Shown here piece after piece: positions 33,861 through 41,128 of a stretch of 48,047 nucleotides of DNA (positions are counted from its first letter, which is position 1; each line of letters starts with the position of its first letter). The notes below the pieces were generated by a model. That model had not been told where the DNA came from and made no database searches. It was given only the letters and a program-made list of their open reading frames with translations. Made by a program: the position numbers and the translations under genes. Location: assembly GCA_050258375.1 (NCBI GenBank), contig JBLMYQ010000053.1:1-48047 (forward strand), given 5' to 3'. This DNA comes from JBLMYQ01 sp050258375 (GTDB lineage: Bacteria > Bacillota > Clostridia > Acetivibrionales > UBA4821).

Positions 33861-34868
33861 TTAATTTAGTATTTTTCTATAGACCTCAATATAATCATCA
33901 ACCATTCTTTCCTGACTAAATCTATCCTCAACCGTCTTTCTACAAAGTACCCGTGATATATACTTTACTTCATTTATTTTTCTGACCATTTGGTCTACAT
34001 CATCAACAAGATAACCATTGATTCCTTCCTGAATTATCTCCGGCATGGAGCCTTTTGAAAATGCAATTACAGGTGTTCCACATGCCATAGCTTCAACTAT
34101 GCTCAATCCAAAAGGTTCTTCAAAATTAATTGGATGAATTAAGCAGTAAGCACTACCAAGAAGCTTATTCCTTTCAACAGGACCTACAGAGCCTGCATAA
34201 ATTATATTTTCGCCATCAATATATGGCTTAACCTCCTTTTCGAAATAGAGCTCATCCTGTATTATTCCGGCAATTACCAGCTTCTTCCCCGCCCTTTGTG
34301 CTGTTTCAATGGCTTCAACAGTTCCTTTGTCATGATGAATTCTTCCAAAATAGAGCAGATAATCTTCCGGATTGCTCTTGAAATCAAAGCTTTCAATATC
34401 TATTCCATGATAGACGGTAGCTGTATAGCTTAGCTTTGGACTTCTATCTGCATAACTAATTGAAACATAATAATTATTTCTATTATATTTTTCATAAACC
34501 GGAATAATCTTTTCTGAGGAAAAACCATGAATTGTAGTAACCACAGGCGTATTTATCAGTCTGCTGTAAGTAAGGGGGAGAAAGTCAAAATTATTATGAA
34601 GAATATCGAAATCTCCAGCCTGCTCCATTACATATGAAATATGGAGACATTCGCAAACCTTTGCATCAAGTTCTTTATCCTCTTCATAAGGTGTTTTGCA
34701 AATGTATTTTAAATTTGCCGAAGTAACTGAATCACCTGTTGCAAAGAGGGTTACATCCAGACCTTTTTTTACTAACCCTTCTACCAGCAAAGAAACCACT
34801 CTTTCCCACGGGCCATAATGTCTGGGAGGAGTCCTCCACGCAACAGGTGATATAATTCCTACTTTCAT
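33861..34868 (-). CDS. Glycosyltransferase family 4
   Basis: 335 residues, GT-B fold, retaining. N-terminal Rossmann half with GPWERVVSLLVEGLVKKGLDVTLFATGDS, an HN/HGF strand (IHGFSSEK), and the donor-binding half beginning YLLYFGRIHHDKG, with the EX7E catalytic motif in FEEPFGLSIVEAMACGTPVIA. It closely resembles the GT4 enzymes that are often encoded next to GH130 genes. It lies 28 bp after the GH130 gene, so the two are probably co-transcribed. Donor and acceptor sugars are not determinable; a mannosyl donor would fit the context. Confidence 0.9.
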   Translation of the reverse strand: MKVGIISPVAWRTPPRHYGPWERVVSLLVEGLVKKGLDVTLFATGDSVTSANLKYICKTPYEEDKELDAKVCECLHISYVMEQAGDFDILHNNFDFLPLTYSRLINTPVVTTIHGFSSEKIIPVYEKYNRNNYYVSISYADRSPKLSYTATVYHGIDIESFDFKSNPEDYLLYFGRIHHDKGTVEAIETAQRAGKKLVIAGIIQDELYFEKEVKPYIDGENIIYAGSVGPVERNKLLGSAYCLIHPINFEEPFGLSIVEAMACGTPVIAFSKGSMPEIIQEGINGYLVDDVDQMVRKINEVKYISRVLCRKTVEDRFSQERMVDDYIEVYRKILN

Positions 34869-34896
34869 ATTTTCTGTAGTTCCTTTCTAAGTCAGG

Positions 34897-35853
34897 TTAT
34901 TCTTCCGTATCCGGACATTGTTTTATATAATCAAGAAGTTCTGATACATTTGCTGTTGCTACTGCTATGCAAGTATCTGCACCTCCATAGTACAGTCTCA
35001 CTTCATCCTTTTCTTTATCATGGACCCACCCGCACGGGAATACAACATCATCAACATCTCCCTCTCTTTCATATTCTTCTGTTGGTCCAAAAATCCATTC
35101 ATCACTTCTATTAAGAACTTTTTCGGGATTTTTCAAATCAAGAAGTGCAAGTCCTAATCTGTATATTGCTCCATTTACAGTACGTTTAACCCCGTGATAA
35201 AGGAGCAGCCATCCTTCTTCTGTCTCCAATGGCTGTGGTGACAAACCAATCTTATTTGCATCCCACCATCCGCCTCTTCTGGCCTTCACAAGTATTTGAT
35301 GGTCTCCCCAATACTTCAAATCCGGGGAATATGAAATCCAAATATGCGCTCCTGTTCCGCTGTACGCCGGAGTTGGTCTATGCAAAAGAATCCATTTTCC
35401 TCTGAACCTTCTGGGAAATAGCGCTGCGTCCTTATCTTCAGGCGGCATTATTGGTCCCAGCTTATTAAACTCCTTAAAATTACTGGTTGTAGCCAGGGAT
35501 ACCAACGGTCCTCCCTGTGAATAGGAGGTGTAAGTAATTGCCCATTCTCCGATTTCTTCAAGATAAGTAATTCTAGGGTCTTCAATACCCCATACTTCTT
35601 CCGGATAGTTTTCTGGATCAGGCTGAAGGGTCGGAATCGAATCTATTTTCCAATCTGTGAAACCGTCTTCACTTGAAGCAAGTGTTAAATGAGAAATCCC
35701 TCGTTTATCTTCAACACGAACCAGTAAGAGCGTTTTACCATTATATATAGTTGCCGCCGGATTAAAAACCGTATGTGCTGTATATGGCCAATCCTTAGAC
35801 GTCAAGATTGGATTTCCAGTATACCTCTTAAAAAGTTCATTGCATTTTTTCAT
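34897..35853 (-). CDS. GH130-family mannoside phosphorylase/hydrolase-like enzyme
   Basis: 318 residues forming one five-bladed beta-propeller. Signatures: YTGNPILTSKDWPY, HTVFNPAA, LLVRVEDKRGISHLTLASS, the catalytic-acid motif EDPRIT (D92), DAALFPRR (positive residues that bind phosphate in phosphorylases), LLHRPTPA, HGV and GADTCIAVA. GH130 enzymes cleave beta-mannosidic bonds, mostly by phosphorolysis to mannose-1-phosphate; some members hydrolyse. The paired arginines after DAALFP favour phosphorolysis, but this is inference. There is no signal peptide, so it acts in the cytoplasm. It sits between glycosyltransferases in a gene set for an intracellular or surface mannoside. GGAGAAA precedes the ATG. 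Confidence 0.9.
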   Translation of the reverse strand: MKKCNELFKRYTGNPILTSKDWPYTAHTVFNPAATIYNGKTLLLVRVEDKRGISHLTLASSEDGFTDWKIDSIPTLQPDPENYPEEVWGIEDPRITYLEEIGEWAITYTSYSQGGPLVSLATTSNFKEFNKLGPIMPPEDKDAALFPRRFRGKWILLHRPTPAYSGTGAHIWISYSPDLKYWGDHQILVKARRGGWWDANKIGLSPQPLETEEGWLLLYHGVKRTVNGAIYRLGLALLDLKNPEKVLNRSDEWIFGPTEEYEREGDVDDVVFPCGWVHDKEKDEVRLYYGGADTCIAVATANVSELLDYIKQCPDTEE

Positions 35854-35926
35854 TTAAATTTATTTCTCCTTTTTTTCTTATACAGCATTATTATTCCCAT
35901 TTTTAAAAACTCATTCAAAAATTTCA

Positions 35927-35959
35927 CAAAAAAAGTGCGATTGGTTTCATCGCACTTTT
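35927..35959 (-). terminator. Terminator after the glycosyltransferase gene
   Basis: Perfect stem AAAAGTGCGAT (35949-35959, minus strand) with ATCGCACTTTT (35931-35941), 7-nt loop, then continuing U's on the minus strand. It begins at the stop codon of the gene 35959-37191 and separates it from the GH130-GT4 pair. Confidence 0.88.
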
Positions 35960-37191
35960 CAAAATTCACTTTTAATATTTATTTTTTTCTTTTTTCTCTT
36001 CCAATCCGAAGCAAGCTTGTAAGCTTCATTATACTGCTGTGCAACAATATTCCAGGATACAACCTCTTCAAGATATTCTTTCAAATTATTGCCTAAATCA
36101 AATCTTAGTGCCTCATCGCAAGCAAGCTTGATTATTTTTTCCTTTAGCATCTTCTTATCTGTAAATAATAATCCACCTTCACTCTCCAATGTCTGTGAAG
36201 TCAGTCCTTCCATTGGAGCAGTTGTTATATAAGGCTTATTCAATGCAAAAATTCTCGCGAGCGTTCCAGATTGTGTTTCATCTGTTGAAGGAAGAATAAT
36301 AAAATCACAAACCCCCATTAGCTTATAGTACTCTTCGCCTCTTGGAACAAACTCATGATAGTGCGCCATTTCTTTCTTTTCTAAATTTTTTATCATTCTC
36401 TTATAATCAAGATAATCTTTTTTATGAGCAGGATCCCTCATGGCTCCAGCTCCTAAAAGAGTCCATTTTTCACCAGTTCTATCATAAACCTCTTCAAATA
36501 CTTCCTCCCATATTGATGCTACAATATCCCATCTTTTGTTTGGCTGAATCCATCCAATCAAGCCGGCAATATGCTTGCCACCATTGGGCAGCTTATCAAA
36601 TCCAAATTCTTTTTTTATCTCCGGCACTTCTGAAGGAGGAAATCTCATATCATCCCGAGCTCCATGCGGAACAACCATTATATTATTAGGTATTTCCCAT
36701 GAGTAACCTCTAAAATTCCATTCCAGCCTCCATTTTTGATAACGGCATTTAAGCATAAGAACATCAATCTTACCAATCAGCGTTCTTAAAAAATATGCTT
36801 CTGAATCTCTCAATCTTCCATGAACTGTATGTGGTTCAACAACAATTGGGAATTCTGAAATCGCATCAATAAGGTCTATTAATCCCTTATTATCATCACT
36901 TTTGCCATTTTTGTCTATATAATTGTATAGTCCATATTCATGCTCAATATGAACAGCATAAGGATTAATCTCTTTTATTTTCTGGGCAACCGACTTCCAC
37001 CAATCCTTCCTTGTCAGGTCAATAATTGGAATAACCCCTTCTCCCTCACCATCAATATGACTGATTACAAGCACCTCCTTATCAGGATTGTGCTTTTGTA
37101 TAAACTCTCTGGCTTCCTCACAAAAGGTTGCAATACCACAAAGTCTTGGTGGATAACTCGAAATTAAAACAATTTGACCTCTCTCTCTCAT
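35959..37191 (-). CDS. Glycosyltransferase (GT4-like, SYPPRxCGIATF group)
   Basis: 410 residues from the ATG at 37191, which has AAGGGG 9 nt upstream; an in-frame extension of 17 codons lacks a ribosome binding site. The N-terminus ISSYPPRLCGIATFCEE is shared with the divergent gene at 37627, so the two are distant paralogues. HIEHEYGLYNY and PHTVHG follow in the acceptor half; the donor half has LIGWIQPNKRWDI, LLGAG and STDETQSGTLARIFALNKPYITT in place of a standard EX7E region. Likely cytoplasmic, membrane-associated at most. The lysine-rich tail (WKRKKKKINIK) could touch the membrane. Substrate unknown. Confidence 0.85.
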   Translation of the reverse strand: MRERGQIVLISSYPPRLCGIATFCEEAREFIQKHNPDKEVLVISHIDGEGEGVIPIIDLTRKDWWKSVAQKIKEINPYAVHIEHEYGLYNYIDKNGKSDDNKGLIDLIDAISEFPIVVEPHTVHGRLRDSEAYFLRTLIGKIDVLMLKCRYQKWRLEWNFRGYSWEIPNNIMVVPHGARDDMRFPPSEVPEIKKEFGFDKLPNGGKHIAGLIGWIQPNKRWDIVASIWEEVFEEVYDRTGEKWTLLGAGAMRDPAHKKDYLDYKRMIKNLEKKEMAHYHEFVPRGEEYYKLMGVCDFIILPSTDETQSGTLARIFALNKPYITTAPMEGLTSQTLESEGGLLFTDKKMLKEKIIKLACDEALRFDLGNNLKEYLEEVVSWNIVAQQYNEAYKLASDWKRKKKKINIKSEF

Positions 37192-37424
37192 TGCCAATAC
37201 CCCTTTCAACAAATATACACAGATGATTAATCCCGTTAACAATAACCGGGATACTTATGCTGTTTAATATTTAATTAGCATATGTATGACAATAAAAGAA
37301 AGGAACCACCAGCTTAGTAGTTCAATAAATTTATATATGCACCTTGGATAGTCTTTCGACCAGCTTGTATGATAATATATCCGGACTCTTTTTTCAACAG
37401 CTTAAGCCATGTAATTTATAGCCT

Positions 37425-37528
37425 CTGTTACATTATTTGTATAATAAATGAAGGGAAAACAGAAATATTATTATAGTAGAAAACATTTAATTGAATAGAT
37501 GCTTGAACAGTGTGGAATAATGTAACAG
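37425..37528. promoter_or_regulatory. Divergent control region with a 13-bp inverted repeat
   Basis: CTGTTACATTATT (37425-37437) and its exact reverse complement AATAATGTAACAG (37516-37528) lie 78 bp apart in the 435-bp gap between two divergent glycosyltransferase genes. The pair may be a double operator (looping) or promoters/half-sites for each direction. No gene was found in the gap. Confidence 0.5.
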
Positions 37529-37626
37529 TCGAATTTATTAGGGCATTATTTATGAAATTAAGGTAAATTAAGTTGACTGATAACTGTTCACTGTCAACTG
37601 TTTACTAAAAATTAAGGAGGATAAAA

Positions 37627-38799
37627 ATGGCAACCTACAGAAAACGCCAGATAGGCTTTCTAAGTACTTATCCACCAAGAGAATGCGGTCTGGCAACATT
37701 TACAAGTAATTTAACAGCAGAGCTTGATAAAATTCAACTTTTAAATGAAACAAAAATAATATCAATAAGTATGAAAGAACATAAATACGATAAAAATGTA
37801 ATATTTGATATTCAGCAGGATGACCTTGATAGTTATCTTGCTGCCGCAAAAGCAATAAAAGACTCTAAAATAGATTTATTATCTATTCAACATGAATTTG
37901 GTATTTATGGAGGGTACTGCGGGGATTTTTTAGTAGATTTTCTCAGCAAAATTGAGATTCCGGTCGTATCAACCATGCACACAGTAATACCGGAACCTAA
38001 TTCCAGACAGCGTTTTATAATCAACAGGCTTGGTGAAAAAAGTTCAAAAATTGTAACTATGGCAAAAAACACTATAAATACTTTGGTTAATACTTATGGA
38101 GTTGATCAAAATAAGATAATCTTTATACCTCATGGCGTACCTTTCAGAATTCTTCCCAGTCGGGATAAACTAAAAGCAAAATACGGGCTGGGTGGGAAAC
38201 AAATCATCTCTACTTTTGGACTTATAAGCCCCGGAAAAGGTCTTGAAAATGGAATAGAAGCAATGGCAAGAATTAAAAACAAATTTAATGATGCAATTTA
38301 TTTAATCCTTGGACAAACTCATCCGGTTGTAAAAAAGCAAATGGGCGAAGTCTACAGAGAAAGTCTTCAAGCTATGGTTCAAAAGTTCGGGCTTGAGAAC
38401 AACGTTCTTTTTGTAGATAAATACCTTAATATTGATGAGCTTCTTGAATATTTAAAGCTTTCTGATATATACATGACACCTTATCTCGGTAAGGATCAGG
38501 CAGTAAGCGGCACTCTTGCCTATGCGGTAGGGTATGGGAAAGCAATAGTATCGACACCCTATATTTATGCTCAAGAAGTATTGGATAATGGACGAGGCTT
38601 ACTGGCAGAATTTAAAAATCCTGATTCTCTTGCTGAATGTATTGAAAAAATTTTATCAAATCCTATCGTCCAAGAAGAACTTGAATATAAAACCAAAACG
38701 TACGGCAAAAATATGATGTGGAAAAATGTAGCTTCTAGCTACACTAAAACTTTCATTGATATAATTGAATCAGGGAAAATGCTTGTTAAAGATGCATAA
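37627..38799 (+). CDS. Glycosyltransferase family 4 (STYPPRECGLATF group)
   Basis: 390 residues, GT-B fold. N-terminal FLSTYPPRECGLATFTSNL, then IQHEFGIYGG and PVVSTMHTV in the acceptor half; the donor half has FIPHGVPF, STFGLISPGKGLENGIEAMA, YLILGQTHP and the segment DQAVSGTLAYAVGYGKAIVSTPY where GT4 enzymes carry the nucleotide-sugar motif. AAGGAGG precedes the ATG. The next gene, 37 bp downstream, encodes an alpha/alpha-toroid protein; this gene pair recurs beside GH130 enzymes in many bacteria as far as recalled. Donor sugar is not identifiable from sequence. Confidence 0.9.
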   Translation: MATYRKRQIGFLSTYPPRECGLATFTSNLTAELDKIQLLNETKIISISMKEHKYDKNVIFDIQQDDLDSYLAAAKAIKDSKIDLLSIQHEFGIYGGYCGDFLVDFLSKIEIPVVSTMHTVIPEPNSRQRFIINRLGEKSSKIVTMAKNTINTLVNTYGVDQNKIIFIPHGVPFRILPSRDKLKAKYGLGGKQIISTFGLISPGKGLENGIEAMARIKNKFNDAIYLILGQTHPVVKKQMGEVYRESLQAMVQKFGLENNVLFVDKYLNIDELLEYLKLSDIYMTPYLGKDQAVSGTLAYAVGYGKAIVSTPYIYAQEVLDNGRGLLAEFKNPDSLAECIEKILSNPIVQEELEYKTKTYGKNMMWKNVASSYTKTFIDIIESGKMLVKDA

Positions 38800-38836
38800 C
38801 TCATTCTAATAAGAAATTATAAAATTGGAGGAAATA

Positions 38837-39922
38837 ATGTATAAGAATCCCGAACTTAAATTTGATCACCTTTTTACAATGACTGATTGTACAGGAATAA
38901 TCCAGCATTCTAAATACTCAATACCAGACTTATCAACCGGGTATACAACTGACGATAATGCACGAGCTTTGATTATTGCTTGCATGCTTTATGATAAATA
39001 CAGGGATGCCCGCTTTTTGCATTTAATAACCAGTTATCTGGCCTTCTTAAATTTTGCTCAAAATCCTAATGGAAAATTTAGAAATTTTATGAATTATCAA
39101 AGACAGTTTATTGAAGAAGAAGGTTCAGAAGACAGTTTTGGCAGGAGCTTGTGGGCTTTAGGCTTCTTGACTTGTTTTGATAATATTCCAAAAGGCTTAC
39201 TCGAACCCGCTAACCAGATGATTAGAAATTCAATTCCTAATCTTTCTTCTTTAAAAGCAGTACGTGCAATATGTTATTCGATTATCGGCCTTGTTCATGT
39301 ATATAAAAAGAATAATAAATTGGTGACAAGAAAGCTTATTGAAGAGCTTACTGAAATAGTTGCAGCTAAATTTCTATCAGACAAGACCGATGAGTGGTTC
39401 TGGTATGAAAATAAAATAACCTACGCAAACGGAATAATTCCATATGCCCTACTCAAGTCATATTCTATACTGGAAAAGAAAAAATACCTAAAAATCGGGT
39501 TGGATATTTTAAATTTTTTGGATAGTATTTGCCTGGATAAAGGTTACTTGAAACTAATCGGCTGCAATGGTTGGGCAGTTAAAGGAAAAGCACCTGCAAA
39601 ATTTGATGAGCAACCTATTGATGCAGCAGATATGGTTTTAGCATATTCAGAAGCCTATAAAGCAACTAAGAATGTAGAATACCTTGAAAAAACAGAGATA
39701 TGCTTTAAATGGTTTCTTGGTTTAAACTGTCATAATGTTCCTCTTATAAATCCTGAAAATGGAGGATGCTTTGATGGATTAACCAAAACAGGGGTAAACT
39801 TAAATCAGGGGGCAGAATCAATTTTCTCATATATAATTTCTTTTTTAACTGCCGAAGAAATAGGAATCGCAATTCCTGACCTTGAGAAGGAAAAGAATGA
39901 AACATTTGATGAAGCTATTTAA
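38837..39922 (+). CDS. Alpha/alpha-toroid glycan-associated protein of unknown activity
   Basis: 361 residues from the ATG at 38837, with TTGGAGGAAAT upstream (a TTG 4 codons earlier is part of that site). Almost all-helical, with repeating helix pairs that suggest an (alpha/alpha)6 barrel, as in six-hairpin glycosidases. Conserved-looking acidic or aromatic patches: FTMTDCTGIIQHSKY, GYTTDDNARALI, EDSFGRSLWALGF, DEWFWYENKITYANGIIPYAL and DEQPIDAADMVLAYSEAY. A glycoside hydrolase, epimerase or polymer-length role is possible; none is proven. It is co-directional with the glycosyltransferase before it and convergent, 5 bp apart, with the transglycosylase gene. Confidence 0.75.
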   Translation: MYKNPELKFDHLFTMTDCTGIIQHSKYSIPDLSTGYTTDDNARALIIACMLYDKYRDARFLHLITSYLAFLNFAQNPNGKFRNFMNYQRQFIEEEGSEDSFGRSLWALGFLTCFDNIPKGLLEPANQMIRNSIPNLSSLKAVRAICYSIIGLVHVYKKNNKLVTRKLIEELTEIVAAKFLSDKTDEWFWYENKITYANGIIPYALLKSYSILEKKKYLKIGLDILNFLDSICLDKGYLKLIGCNGWAVKGKAPAKFDEQPIDAADMVLAYSEAYKATKNVEYLEKTEICFKWFLGLNCHNVPLINPENGGCFDGLTKTGVNLNQGAESIFSYIISFLTAEEIGIAIPDLEKEKNETFDEAI

Positions 39923-39927
39923 CTAGC

Positions 39928-40494
39928 TTATTTGCCATAAATATATTTGATTATTTCATATTCACGCAAAACCTTTCTGACATATTTATCAGTTTCTATA
40001 AATGGAATTTTTTCCAAGGATTTTCCAGTGCTGCTTAGTTTTTCATTTCTTAGCCATTCTTGAACCCTGCCACTTCCGCCATTATAAGCAGTTATTGCGA
40101 GAGTAATATTTCCATCAAACTGCTTTTTTAATTTACTTAAATACCAGCATCCTATATGAATATTTACATCAGGAATAAATAGATTTGAAGAAGAAAAATC
40201 TTTTATACCTATCTTTTCTGCAGCCCAAACACCTGTCTTATCAGTTATTTGCATTAGACCTTTCGCACCTTTTCCCGAAACTGCATATTTGTCAAAATTA
40301 CTCTCTGCCTTCATAACTGCAAATACAAGAAAAGGATCAATATCAAATTCGTTTGAATACTTATCAACCTCTTCTTGAAATTTTAACGGATAAATCATTT
40401 TTAAAACTATTCTATTGTTTGAAATAAATAAAACAATCCCGATTAATATAACAGTAAATATTATCATAAGCAAAGCAATTCTTCTATGTTTCAA
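39928..40494 (-). CDS. Lytic transglycosylase, SLT/goose-lysozyme-like fold
   Basis: 188 residues. A single N-terminal TM helix (about 6-25, RIALLMIIFTVILIGIVLF) anchors it, with the catalytic domain outside. The SLT domain is clear: FDIDPFLVFAVMKAESNFD with catalytic E64, SGKGAKGLMQI, NIHIGCWYLSKL and ITAYNGGSGRV. It cleaves peptidoglycan glycan strands to 1,6-anhydromuropeptides. The TTG at 40494 is preferred because TAGGTGA lies just upstream; an in-frame GTG overlaps that site. It is the last gene of the polA-coaE run. In related Firmicutes a similar gene often follows coaE. Confidence 0.92.
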   Translation of the reverse strand: MKHRRIALLMIIFTVILIGIVLFISNNRIVLKMIYPLKFQEEVDKYSNEFDIDPFLVFAVMKAESNFDKYAVSGKGAKGLMQITDKTGVWAAEKIGIKDFSSSNLFIPDVNIHIGCWYLSKLKKQFDGNITLAITAYNGGSGRVQEWLRNEKLSSTGKSLEKIPFIETDKYVRKVLREYEIIKYIYGK

Positions 40495-40533
40495 TGTTAT
40501 CACCTATTGTAATATATTTCTTTTGTACATATA

Positions 40534-41118
40534 TCATTCTTCCAGAAGATTAATTACACTCGTACGTAATTCTTCCTCTGTTCCTGCATTCCTTATGACA
40601 TTCTTAGCAAGTCTTAAATAATCTTCTCTTTTTATTTGAGATTTTATTCTTTGAACAGCTTCTTCTCTTGCTATTCCCATTCTCTTTATTATTCTGTCTA
40701 TTCTGATTTCATCATCACAATCTACAACCCATATTTCGTCTGTCATTTTTTTAAAGTCTTCATTAGGAATAGGAACATCAAGTACCACAATTCCTTTATA
40801 GTTTTTTTGCTTTAAATTATCAATAATTTCATCCATGCTTCTGTATACTTCTTTATGAGTGATGTCATTTAGTACTGCCAGCTTTTGTCTGTCATTAAAT
40901 ACTATATCAGCAAGCTTTTTTCTGTTAATTTCTTTATCATCGCCAAGAATTTCAGTTCCAAAAAAGTTAACAATTTCATTATAAGCCTTATTCCCATTTT
41001 TCAAAAGCTCTTTTGCAATTTCGTCGGCATCAATTATTGAAGCTCCAAGACTTTCAAGTATTTTAGCAGTTGTAGATTTTCCAGCACCAATCCCGCCAGT
41101 AAGCCCAATTATTCTCAT
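40534..41118 (-). CDS. coaE: Dephospho-CoA kinase
   Basis: Phosphorylates the 3'-hydroxyl of dephospho-CoA, the final step of coenzyme A synthesis. 194 residues from the ATG at 41118, with AAAGGAGG upstream. P-loop GLTGGIGAGKST at 5-16, IDADEIAKELL, VLDVPIPNE in place of the usual P-L-L-F/E segment, and the lid RIIKRMGIAREEAVQRIKSQ. It begins 10 bp after polA, its common neighbour in Firmicutes. Confidence 0.96.
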   Translation of the reverse strand: MRIIGLTGGIGAGKSTTAKILESLGASIIDADEIAKELLKNGNKAYNEIVNFFGTEILGDDKEINRKKLADIVFNDRQKLAVLNDITHKEVYRSMDEIIDNLKQKNYKGIVVLDVPIPNEDFKKMTDEIWVVDCDDEIRIDRIIKRMGIAREEAVQRIKSQIKREDYLRLAKNVIRNAGTEEELRTSVINLLEE

Positions 41119-41128
41119 ATAGCCTCCT

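Noticed and set aside
34897..35853. Reading the beta-propeller protein as a toxin or lectin
   Set aside because: The EDPRIT, DAALFPRR and GADTCIAVA motifs and the glycosyltransferase context mark it as GH130.
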